From: Luzula sylvatica | Taxonomy: Eukaryota; Streptophyta; Magnoliopsida; Poales; Juncaceae | Assembly (NCBI GenBank): GCA_946800325.1 | Contig: OX326957.1 | Location: forward strand, 52,695,798 to 52,759,797 | Reading direction: 5' to 3' | Length of the DNA: 64,000 nucleotides | Notes under the pieces: model-generated | Told to the model about the DNA's origin: nothing | The model's database searches: none | The model's input: only the letters and a program-made list of their open reading frames with translations | Part shown: positions 9,262 to 20,585 of the stretch, one piece after another | How the letters are laid out: the number at the start of each line of letters is the position of its first letter | Numbering within the stretch: the first letter of the stretch is position 1 | Program-made: the position numbers and the translations under genes

Positions 9262-10587
9262 TTAAACTTGCTGCTGGTACCAAATAGAAAACCCTAAATG
9301 TAAATCTGGATCAAGACTTTCGATACAATTTTTTTCCAAATTAAAAATACCATTGTCCCGCTGACATTCTGGATCCACGCTGGATTCAAAATCATTCAAA
9401 AAATAAATACAATTCGGTCTCAACCACGGACTATCTTTTGTCGAGACAGAAATAGACTCACTGGGCCCCACGAAAAGAGCTCGATCTCTCAAGTTACGAA
9501 CCTTAGTCCAAGTTTTTCTATCATTCTCCAATTTGTACACGCCGAATCCGAATGTTCCGTGTTTATGTTTGTTAGGCGTTGCATATTTATGAACGAGCAA
9601 CAACTCGTCTTCCGAATCAACCAAATACTTGCTCGTGACAAATTTGAAACCGTGACTGTCTGGCTCGGGAATGTTTTTCACCGTGAAATTATCGGGCCCG
9701 TTGTAGTTAATTATCGCTACGTCTCCGCGTTGTCTAACCGCGTATATTCTCCCTTCAAAAAATGTAATGTCTATAAACCTATAATTCGTTTCATTATCGT
9801 TGTATCTACGCGATTTGGGCTTTTCATTTTGTAACTTGGACCAAGTTTGGTCCCCTAACCTACACACCACGAGTTTGTCTGAATCGAAGAAAATAGTGGC
9901 AACGAAGCAATTCGAAACTAACGCAGGTTTTTTTGATATAACCATACGTCTTATTCCTATACATTTTGATAGATTTCTGTAAATAGCAAGGGGTCTTCTT
10001 CTAGAATCTTCTGCTCCTTGGTGAATTCCGTCTTGTCGGGTTCGGGTAGCGGTATTCGGGACCGAGTTAACGGGTTGTATAGGATTAAATCTAGGTTAAG
10101 ATTTATGGTTACGAGCCAACCCTTAGACGATCCTAAAATATAATGGTTGTGCAGCTCTGGAATTTTGATACTGTATATTTTGGAAACTTTGAGATCAAAA
10201 AAGGTGCATCTTTTCGTGATCTTGTTGTATGGAAGTAGAATCATTGGGGATGAACGGTGAAACGAACTGACATGTTGTGTTATTGCATGTAACCAACCTT
10301 TGCACGATGCGGCGAGTTTGTGCAGTAAAGGGACGAATGATATTTTGCTTGCTATTAGGTTTTGTTGGTCCGTAGGCAAATTCGCCCAACCACGTACCCT
10401 GAAAATAAATTAAGTATAATTGTTCAGAACAAATATTTAAAATTTAAACTAGTTATATTAATCATAACTCGATAGATACTTCTCAAAAATTAAGGCGAGA
10501 AATTTTGAAGTTTTTGAAATACCTGGGCAGTTTCGAGGGATCTGAATCGCCTTGTTCTGTTTCGAGATTCATATTGTTAATGGACAT
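9262..10587 (-). pseudogene. F-box/DUF295 (KIB1-4-type) gene with a frameshift
   Basis: Exon 1 (10587-10523) begins MSINNMNLETEQGDSD. A GT/AG intron (10522-10399) joins in phase to exon 2 (10398-9262). Exon 2 starts with an F-box-like segment WANLPTDQQNLIASKISF and AASCKGW, then a DUF295/KIB beta-propeller region: SSKGWLVTIN, LYNPLTRSRIPLP, then VVCRLGDQTWSKLQ, FFEGRIYAVRQRGDVAII and CIYFLNDF near the C-terminus. The frame stops after EIYQNV near 9957 and resumes one base off at RRMVISKKPALVSNCF. One indel there would restore a protein of usual size for the family. F-box proteins act as SCF ubiquitin-ligase adaptors; the target here is unknown. It is either a young pseudogene or carries a sequencing error. 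Confidence 0.87.
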
Positions 10588-11043
10588 GGTAAATGAAAAT
10601 CATGAGTTTTTCTGTTAGCTTTATAGACCTTCTATTACTAATTTATTTATAAGTTTTAATTTCAGAAAGTTATTCTCATTCGTTAACAAAATTGCCTATT
10701 AACATTGTTTCCTTGATTGAAAATTTTTACTTTTGCTGAGTTTCTTTTAGGGCTTGTTCGGCAACACAAGGAATAGAGGAGTAGCGGAATAGAAAATAGT
10801 CTCTATTCAGTTTTATTCCAATAGCGTTCGGTAATATTAATGGAATAAGATTATTGGTTTAAAAAATACAAATAATAACTAATGACCAAACTACCCTTGT
10901 TCATAATTTAACAAGTTAAGAAAGCTTAAAACAAGTATCATGATAATAAAATGAAGATGAATTATTTTAATTAATTAAAACAAATACCATAACAATAAAA
11001 AAATAATGATTCAAATTATAGTTTCATTTGAACTATTCACTTT

Positions 11044-12316
11044 CTAGCCTCCCCTACGATTTTGGTTATTACGTTGCATATCTTCCCACAATGCATTTTT
11101 AATAGTCATTCGAAATACTTCCCTGACATGCATGTCCGTAGTATTACTTTCTTCCACTAACTCGTCTTCGATGTCACCGCCATTTTCTCGATCTTCCATA
11201 TCTTCTTGCATGTCAAAAAAACAGATCAGTTTCACCTAGGATTTCATTTTGCCTTCTAATAAAATTATGTAAAATGCAACATGCTAAAATAATTAAGCAT
11301 TGCTTCTTATATTTATAAGGGTGCATGATTCTAAGGATCTTGAAGCGATTTTTCAACACGCCAAATGTCCGTTCGACAACATTTCTAAGCTGAGCATGAC
11401 GATGATTGAACAAATCTTTTGCAGATTGGTAGCGGTTGGAGCGTGATACTTGTCGAAATTGTGCCAAATGATACATGTGGCCACGATACGGACAAAGAAA
11501 ATGACCCGTGTTAGCATAACCCGCATCGGCAAGATAATATCTCCCTGAAGGGACACAAAAACTGCCGCTCTCAATTGATGCACATAAAACCTTCATGTCG
11601 GCAGCTGATCCCTCCCAACCAACAGAAACAAACACAAATTTCATATCAAAATCTACTGCAGCCATGACGTTTTGTGATATGAAACCCTTCCTATTAATAT
11701 GAACCATTTGCTTTCTCTTTTTTACAACTGCAGGTACATGTGTACCATCAATCGCACCCAAAGCATCCTACAAAAATTAAGTCAACATTATAATTATAGT
11801 AAACATTAATGCCACGACAAGAAAATATACCTTAAACGGTGAAAAGTTTGTTCCGTCAGCAAGTGATGCATGCCTCAGTGCATCGGCATCGGGCAACTTA
11901 ATATAATCACCTCTCATTTCAACAACGCTGCACAAAACATCATTGAATGTTCTATGGACTGTATCAATTGAACGCTTGAAATTAGTAGCAATGGTTCTCA
12001 TATTTGATGCATGACCAATGATTTGTAAAAACATGCCAACTTGTTCTTCTATTGCAACTTCATCAATTTTAACAATTCCTTTTGTCATAACTACTTCGCA
12101 TAAGGCTTGAAAGTTTGTTTTGTTCATTCAAAAATGATTGTACGATTTTGTCGGGTTGTCATTTAATATGCTCATAACATATTCATAACCCGAGTAAAGT
12201 GGATTAGGTTTTTCATTATTCACTGTTTCTTCTAGAATATAATTTGTGAAAAAACATGATTCAACATCATCATTAAACAGGTCAATAATTTCATCATCAC
12301 TTGTTTATTCATCCAT
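11044..12316 (-). pseudogene. PIF/Harbinger DDE transposase pseudogene (ALP1-like)
   Basis: Exon A 12316-11831 and exon B 11767-11044 are joined by a GT/AG intron in phase (FSPFK to DALGAIDGTH). Exon A carries the helical region with AIEEQVGMFLQIIGHASN, IATNFKRSIDTVHRTF and DYIKLPD. Exon B carries the DDE_4 nuclease: GAIDGTHVPA (first Asp), FVSVGWEGSAADMKVL, YYLADAGYANTGHFLCPYRG (second Asp) and NVVERTFGVLKNRFKIL (Glu). Inactivating changes are TAA at codon 4, TGA just before MNKTNFQALCE, and a frameshift in a seven-T run (minus strand) near 11215 before DMQEDMEDRENGG. The catalytic triad is otherwise preserved. Confidence 0.93.
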
Positions 12317-12562
12317 CTAACCTACACAATAACAAAACCACAAATAAATAAAAAATTTCGCACTACAAAGTACTATCAGTTCAAATGATGACTTACAACT
12401 CAAATAATAAATACTGTAACTGATACCTGCCATACTTAAGGCAAGTATAAACAAAAATATGCAAATCAAAAGCTAAAACATCATTTTAAAAAATCTATAA
12501 TATCATTTCAAAAATATAGATTGGAAAACTATAACTACTATTTTACTAATAAAAACTAAATT

Positions 12563-13190
12563 TCATGGCCATGGATAACCGTCAGGGGGAGGAGCACGAG
12601 AATTAGCGTCAGAAGTGGCTGATTGGAATGACATAAAGGCTATATTAGGAGAAGGAAAATGGTTAAATTCCCCACCAATATTAGGTATTAGAGGTTGCCC
12701 TGCGCGATAACGACGAAGCATATAATCAACATACCCGCGTAACATGTCATCTGATTGATTCATAAAACATCCTCGCACCCAATCATGCCCCAAAATATCA
12801 AGCATATCATAATAATCGCTTTGAAATGTGGATTCTTTGGGATCTAATACAAATTTCAATCGATCTATTACTTCCTTTTGGACCCCTCCGTATTTAGGAT
12901 TTTTTTGTAAAATATCTACGACTTTGTCAAGAGATTCATTCCTTGATCTCTGCAGGTTGAGGAATGTATTAACATTTTCCTGTTTGTTGTTTTTTGGATT
13001 TTTTCTATTTCGCGAAGACTCAGTTTCTGATACGATATCTCGTCTGCGCTTCTCTGTAGCAGCATCGACACGTACAAATTCTGTACCAATGGATACAGGA
13101 CTCGTGGGACTAGTGGTACGTTGTGTCTGACTAAGTCCATTGTTGGTACCAAGATTTGGTTGAAATTCAGGGAAGAATTCAAACTCATCA
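12563..13190 (-). pseudogene. PIF/Harbinger Myb/SANT-like ORF, C-terminal part
   Basis: Two overlapping frames read as the second Harbinger protein, which helps bind the element's DNA. The upstream part reads LDEFEFFPEFQPNLGTNN, then a basic NRKNPKNNKQEN stretch. The downstream part reads ESLDKVVDILQKNP, LKFVLDPKESTFQSDYYDML and DILGHDWVRGCFMNQSDDML, ending DGYPWP and a stop. The N-terminal Myb/SANT helix-turn-helix is not visible. Assignment is supported by position next to the transposase and by the Asp/Leu-rich C-terminal block; I am less sure of it than of the transposase. Confidence 0.6.
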
Positions 13191-13200
13191 AGTTGTGTTT

Positions 13201-15796
13201 AGTAAATAAATATTTTTTTTTTTAAAGATTAACACGAAATTATTTTAAGGAAACTTACAAATATAACATACTTAGTAGTATGTGCAGTTTTTTTTCAATT
13301 ATAGTTTAAAAATAATAATAATTAGACTTACAAGTCATAAATGTTATTATACTTATTTTTCTATATTTTTTTACATAATTATTTTCATAATTTTAAGTTA
13401 GAGAAAAATATTGAATATATGATAATATGGAACTCAAAATAAAAATAAAATTCAAGTGATTATATTTCTTAATTTTTTAAATTATATTATGAAAAATACG
13501 AGCAATATTCGATGTATGTTTTACTACATATTAATTTATTAATGTTAGAAATTTAAACTCTTCACATTATATTTGTATTCACAATTGATCATGTGACATA
13601 TTGTGAAAAAAATTAAAATTAAATACAATCGGTCCAACATCAACCTAACGAATAATATTTTTACACGTCATCAATGTAAGGTGATGTGACCATCTAATAT
13701 TGCTTAAAACAATGTGCAAAATAATATGCAGGCATTCATTATTTAAAATAACGAAAATCATGTAATTGAATAAAATAATACTCATTTATATTTGTATAAA
13801 TAAATGAAAACTATTGATAAACAAAACAATCTCTTCTTCATAATCTCCGATTTATATAATCCAAACGTACCACACATGTCTGGTACAAAAAGGAAAAAGT
13901 GAACAGTACACATGTTTTCAAATTTTATTCAGAAAAAATAACTTTTGGAAATAATTTGATATATGACATTTCGGACTCTCAGACATCTGTTTTTGTACAA
14001 ATTTCGGACACTCAGAGTCCGAAAGTTTGTGTGTCTAATTCCTCATTTAGCTTTACTTAATAAAGATTAGGACTCTCAGACTCCGATTTTTGTTGAACTT
14101 TAGGACTCTCCGAGTCCTAAAATTTTATGCCCACCAAATATATAAAAAATAAATATACTTTTATAAATTTTATAATTCACATTCGTATCTGAAGCGAAGC
14201 GTCTATCTAGTTCGTCTATCTAGTTTTAGATATTTCTGGACCATCTTATTTAGTTGTCATTAAAAAGAGAAATACGTCTATTCGTCCAACATGTATAATT
14301 TTTAGACATCACTATCTTTTTTCGTATATTCTATTTTATTTTATTTTATTTTAGTAGAAAAATAGGACAAACTCTTTGGTAGCTCTGATTAAGAAAAAAA
14401 TTGCTTGTGATTTTTGTCACTTGAAACTTAAATTGTGTAATCTTCATCTTTATATATTATTAAGGTGGATGACAATGGAGGTATTTGGTTCATTTACCGC
14501 TTCATGTCACTCATTTGTTTGTGTGAAATGTTATTTGTCCCCAAATTCTATCATATAAAATTTATGTTCTAATTAACATATTTGATAAACATGATAATTA
14601 ACTAAGTACACATAATTAATCATATGGTATAGATAATTAATAATTTATTAATATTAATTAGTATAGACTATAAAGAAATATGATTTTTAATCATCTAAAA
14701 ATATCCGTCCTGCGCCTGCAACACCGTGCGGATATCAACCTAGTTACTCCTATCAAATTCATTTGGCGAAAAGAAAAAAAAGTAAAAAATAACAATGAAA
14801 TTGGAACAATAAAATCATAAGCCTAAACGGAAATTTGTACACAATAATATCAGGAGTTATCTTTTCTCAAGGACACTCAATTTTTGTTATAAATGTAGTT
14901 CTATTTAGGAGGCATTACATTATCATTGTTCTCTGTTGGAGTTATCTTTTTAGTATAATGAAACAACAATAAAATTATGGAAAATGTTGGACATACCCCC
15001 ATCTCTCCTCTCACATTTTTTGATGAAGTGGATATGATTTAACACCTTAAAAATTAATATTTTAATTCAATATTTAACATTTTAATTGTATGTTCAATTA
15101 TAAATTGAAATAATTAAATTATAAATTAATATGTTAAATCATGTTTTTGTGTGTTAATTTTAAAGCTGTTAAATCATATTCTAATCATCAAGAATGTGGG
15201 AGGAAAGTACTAGGAGATGTACATCACTATTCTAAAATTATTACGAACCGAAAAAATGGCACCTACACTTACACATCACAAAATTAACCTTTCAAATAAA
15301 ACAATATATAATATACTTCCAAATAACTTGACACCTTGATATTTAAAACTTGACACCTTGAGGATTAAGGGATGCTCTACTAATTAATGTTTTTTTTGTA
15401 TATAATAGATATGCATATTTTTTTTGTTTTGTTGCAACCCGTATAATTAGGATTTAGGAGTTATCATGTAACTCATGGTTATTTTTTGTGGTTGCCTATA
15501 ATTAAGTTTAGTGTCACGATAATCTTATTATATAAATTTAGTATTGTGATGCTTTGATTGTTATGTAAACTTTTTACTTGTGAAACATCATGATTTATTC
15601 AATTCATCTTTCATTTTTTATTTCACTATTGATTACATTTGTTTATAGTTTAGGGGAGGATAACATATTTATTGGTTTAGGAGATGTCTGTATGCATAGG
15701 CAAGGAGATGAGGCATTAATGATTTTCGGAATGATCATGCAATGATATTCATTCTATCTTGCCTCCCATTTCTTCCACATTTTTTCCGATCACAAT
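13201..15796. other. AT-rich intergenic region
   Basis: No gene seen. At 13970-14130 four copies of a GGACTCTCAGA-like motif occur in direct and inverted order, two of them forming hairpins. At 15420-15760 lies one copy of a diverged repeat whose partner is at 19430-19900. The rest is low-complexity AT-rich DNA. Confidence 0.6.
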
Positions 15797-16033
15797 TAGG
15801 GATGTCAATGAATGGCATAAAATCCGAACTCGCGGGTACCCGATCCGAACGGAGGCGATAATACCCGAAAAAATACCCGCAAGTCGGGTATTACCCAAAA
15901 AAAATACCCGCTCCGGGTTCGGGTTCGGATACGGTATAAATTTTTATCCGCGGGTTATCCGAACCCGAAAAATTATCTGAACCCGAACCCGAAAATACTC
16001 AAAAATACCCGAAAATACCTCGTTGACATCCTA
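15797..16033. mobile_element. hAT-type MITE with CCCGAA-rich interior
   Basis: A 237-bp element with terminal inverted repeats TAGGGATGTCAA and TTGACATCCTA. It is flanked by an 8-bp duplication ATCACAAT at the left and ATCATAAT at the right (one mismatch). The interior is rich in AATACCCG and CGGGTTCGG units. Length, termini and 8-bp target site fit a nonautonomous hAT element. Confidence 0.85.
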
Positions 16034-17512
16034 ATCATAATTAATATTAATATCTGAAATAGTAGATTAACAATTAAAACATAATTATTAAAATTTTAAT
16101 ATGTAATTAAAATCCCTACTAATTAATAATTAATTATAAATATTTAAATGCTATTAATTATGTATTTTATGTATTAATAGTTAATTCACTATGCTAATTA
16201 ACAGGTTAACTGAAATTGGGAAAGGAAAAATGATGCGGAAGAGTAGATGGCCTCTTATATTATTATACTTCATTTTTTTTATTTATCTAAATCAAGGAAT
16301 TGAGAGTGTACAACAAAACCCTTCACCACTCTCTAGTCTCTAGTCTCTAGTCTCTAGTTACCCGAAGAAATTCATTTTGGGCCAGGCTTATTTTAGTGCC
16401 ATTATTTATTTCGAGTAGTTTTTTTTTATTAAGAGGGAAGTTTGTTGTGATGATAGAAATGCAATTGAAATGAACACCCATCATGCGATTCATGTTATTT
16501 CCATTATTAATAGTTGGTACGAGCTCAAACTTCCAAATATTCAAGTAATCGTGAAAATTATTCTTATGTTTCAGTTTCGGTGGCTAGAAGGATTTCAATC
16601 TAAAATGTTGGAGGAAATCAAATTAAATGAATTTTAGTAGAAACCTCATCAAAATTGAGTTTATTTAATAGGCCGAAAACTATGCATATAAAGGAGTGAA
16701 GAACTCTTAGGTTATCCTAATTTATCGTTTTTGTTATAAGCAAAGCACGTGTGACAACCTCCGAGATGCAATTCGTGTCAATTAAGTTTCGACAAATTAT
16801 ACAATATGTATAATTTTACATGCCTCATGAACAGCTGTTTGGTGCTTGTACATTGGCACGACTCCGCTTTTTGGAGGATCCGAAACCCATTTCGGTAAAG
16901 GATCCCTCGACAAGTCTCAGTGTATATCATAAAATAAATCCAGTCCGACAAATTTTCGAAAGGAATGAAAGAATAGAGACAACAAAAACTAAACAAAATT
17001 AGATTACAAGAGATCAAATTGGGACGCATTTTTTTGCTAAATTGTGCATAAATCTAAAAAACAGAAACAAAATGATCCAAATTAGGAGCATCTATGCATG
17101 TAACCCTCTGTGCAATAAAAATTCAAAAAATAACATATTTTAAAAAAAAATTCCATAACTAACCGAAAACTGATTTTTAAGATCCGGTAGCACCAATTTT
17201 AAAAATTCGGTGGATTAATTAGCATAAATACCATATCTTGGACCACACAAAAATTGAGATAAAATCACCGGATTTAAAAAACTAAGCAGATAATTCAATT
17301 CATTAAATGAATACGTGACTCCAAATGTTACCATCAAATCTTTTATGTTTTAGTAACAAATTTAATTAACGTAATAATTAACATATAGAATATAATTATT
17401 CGTTAATTGAAATCTAATTAAATATAATTTGAATTTATAGATTTGAATTAATATAAATGAATTTTTAAGTATATAATTTTGAATTACTAAAAATATTACT
17501 AAAATTATCACG

Positions 17513-17557
<45 letters not shown>

Positions 17558-17640
17558 GTGATGAGTGAGCTTCTCGCGATTTTGGATTACTAAAAATATT
17601 TTATATATACCCGCACAACAGGAGATATCCTATGTTACGC
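16034..17640. other. AT-rich intergenic region with microsatellites
   Basis: No gene seen. Contains a (TCTCTAG)n run near 16331-16362 and a (GA)n microsatellite at 17515-17554. A GC-richer patch at 16820-17000 has short open frames on both strands but no recognisable motif. Confidence 0.55.
17515..17554. repeat. (GA)n microsatellite
   Basis: About 20 uninterrupted GA dinucleotides. Confidence 0.95.
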
Positions 17641-17850
17641 GGATACTTCAAAAATGCAGAAGTATCCTGAGGATACGGGTATCCGATACGGATACGGGTA
17701 CGATACGGCTCGGATACGTATCGGATACGCCACGTGGCGTATCCGATTATTTTAATATTTATTTTTTTCGGATACGGCGGGGATACGGCAGGATACGGCA
17801 GGATACGGCTGGGATACGTTCATGATACGGCTGGGATACTCTATTTAGAA
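17620..17850. repeat. Degenerate GATACGG tandem/inverted repeat block
   Basis: Dense array of GGATACGG(C/G)-type units about 10-11 bp long, in both orientations, including the palindromic stretch around CGTATCGGATACG. A related block in opposite orientation lies inside the Mutator-like element at 33210-33340. Probably the subterminal repeat of a DNA transposon, but no terminal repeat or target duplication was identified. Confidence 0.6.
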
Positions 17851-19984
17851 TACTTCGGCCCATTATATATTTTGGCCCATAATATTCTTAAATAAATTAT
17901 ATAGGATACTTGTAGGATACTTTTATGATACTTCTAAATTAATTTTAGGATACTCCTAAAATAAATTTAGAATACTTTTATGATACTTGTATTATTATGT
18001 TGATTTTATTTATTGTCATAATATTTAAATTCAAAATATTATTTAATTAATTATATGTTACTACGTATGTTGTGTGATTTATTATTCCTAATTTATAATT
18101 TTCATTGCATTTTGAATCAATAACAAATTATTAGTACTTGATAATTAATTATATATTACTACGTATGTTGTATGATTTATTATTTTTTACATTTGATATT
18201 GTATGAAATATTGTGAACAACAATGATATAATATTTGTTGTTATGTTTTTTTGTAAAATCATGTTATACCTCATATATTATTAATATACAACCACATTAA
18301 TATAAGTGTTATTACTTGACTAAGAAAATGAAATTTTGTGTCATAATAATGTAAAATAATTAAAAAACTTATACATAATCATTAATAAATTAGTTCAAAT
18401 AATTTATATTATGAAATGATATTATCAATATCATTATCATCATATTTATAAGTACTTTATATTGTAAGGAAAAACATAATTAACATTCTCGTCGCGTAGC
18501 GCGAGTATTCTCCAAGTAACAATAATCATAATCATAATTCAGAAAAAATACTGAGATGTTAACAGATCGAGAAAGAAATATTAAACTAAATTTCCTCAGC
18601 CTATCAAATTAGGGGAGACAATGCGGTAATGAGACTAGGGCACAACTTATTAATAAACAAGCAACGATTCAAAATTCAAATGAAAAAATGATTAACATAC
18701 TTGGCACGTTTGGTGTGATTGGAATTGTAAAATATTTCAGAGAAAAACTAAGATGCCTATATTAATTGGAGAAATTCACAGTATTAATTCATAGTATGTA
18801 CTTCAAAATTTATATATATGACTATGAGCACGTTTCAGGATAGTGGAGACATATTGATTAGTTGAATCTTCTAAATAAACTTCAATCAGTGGATTATTAA
18901 TTGGCATATTCAATTATTCTTCAATGCAATCATGTCTTAGTTTTAATATTTTCCCAAAAAAATCTATTTAAATATCATAATTTAGAAAAGAAAGAAATTA
19001 GGGAAAAAGAAGAAGAATGCAATAGCAATGAAAGGAAATCTATTTTAATTTCATAATTTTTATATAGATTGTCAATTTGTTCATAGCCTATTTAGTTGAG
19101 TGCCCGACAAAAAAAATATGAGGTGAGAGATTGTAAGTTTGATTCTTATTTACATCAATGGATGGAAGAAATATGAACATTTTTCATTTATTATAAAAAT
19201 ATAAATTCATCCAGATTGTATTTCTAAACCCAATATTTTGGTGCTTCTTTAACTGACATGTGATAGCTAATGAGTTTATAGCTCAATTGGTTGTGTGAGA
19301 TACGTCAAAAATAATATGATGTGAAAAATTGTGAGCTGAAGTTTCATTGTATTAATGAATGAAAAATACGGAGCATTCTTCATTTATTATGAAAAAAATA
19401 TATATAATTTAATAAATATGTATACTTCTGTGTTTTGCTGCAACCCGTAGGATTTATAAGTTTAGTATTGTGATGATTTGATTACTATGTAAACTTCTTA
19501 CTTGTTAAATATTATGATTTATTGAATTCATTTTTTATTTTATTATTAATTACATTTGTTCATAGTATAGGCCTTAGGGGTGGCTTAGGAGATGTCTCTA
19601 AGATAAATTATCATGTCCTTTATTTCTCCATCATATTTTCTATTAAACAATTAATAATTAATTGGTAAGTAAGTAACATAGTTATTAACAAAAATATATT
19701 TTATTAATAATTAATTGTTATTGATTAAGAATTATTAGTGCATATGATGTTTAATTATATATCAATTAATTCTTAATAAAATATCATTTTGTTAATTACT
19801 TGAGTGATTAATAGTTAATGAATGATATAAAGAATGCGAATCAGAAAATAAAGGGCCAGTAGATGATATTCATGGTTCTCGGAATGATCAAGCAATGTTA
19901 TTTTTATTTATGTAAGGATTGTTTTGTCTTTAAAAAGCTAGGAAAAGCAAGGAATAAATAGAGATAATGAGGGTAAGGGGTTAA
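17851..19984. other. AT-rich intergenic region
   Basis: No gene seen. 18050-18360 and 21680-21950 are diverged direct copies of one sequence. 19430-19900 is the partner of 15420-15760. Confidence 0.55.
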
Positions 19985-20585
19985 AAATAAGAAGAATTTA
20001 AATATTTATCTTTTTTTTAATTTAAATTTATATATTTATCTTTATAAAATTAAAATATCATATTTACTTTTTCATAAATGTAGATATCGTATTTATAAAA
20101 GAACTAAAAAAATATTCAATTTCTTCGTGGAACTTGACGGTTAACATTTAAAATTACTATTGTACCCTTTGCATATTTACTCTTCTAAAAATCCAAAATA
20201 TCATATTTACCCTTTCAAAAATAAAAAAATCATATTTACCCTCTCGATAATAAGAATAACACACATACCCAGATTTGGAAAAACGAAAAACGAAATCCTT
20301 AATACATTTTTTTATAAATTGTTCTAGATTGTTTTGTATGTTTAAATTTCATTCATTTCGGAAGGGTAGTATGTAATTTTTATTATTGAGAGGGTAAATA
20401 TGATATTATTATTTTTATAAGGATAAAATATATTATTTTGGATTTTTAGAAGGATAAAATAATAATTTTGAATGTTGACCGTTAAGTTTAACGGAGAAAT
20501 TGGATTGTTTTTAATTTTTGAGAAAATATGATATTTCAATTTTAAATTTGGAAAAGGGTGAATATATATATAAATCGCCCTAAAA
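19985..20585. mobile_element. Fold-back type element (~600 bp) with long inverted repeats
   Basis: The left half (about 19985-20260) and right half (about 20355-20585) are reverse complements over roughly 200 bp with many mismatches. A clear anchor is the ACTTGACGGTTAACATT block at 20133 against its complement near 20480. The interior is short and AT-rich. Repeated phrases such as ATATCATATTTACCC also occur in the termini of the Pack-MULE at 45034. Exact ends and target duplication were not resolved. Confidence 0.6.

Larger units (their letters stand above)
10750..13191 (-). mobile_element. PIF/Harbinger transposon remnant
   Basis: The left end at 10750 begins GGGCTTGTTCGGCAACACAA, a typical PIF/Harbinger terminus, and is preceded by TTA, the usual 3-bp target site. 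Inside are a DDE transposase pseudogene (11044-12316) and a Myb/SANT-type ORF piece (12563-13190), both on the minus strand, which is the standard two-gene content. I found no matching right terminus between 13190 and 16000, and the N-terminal Myb part is missing, so the right end appears deleted. Confidence 0.85.
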
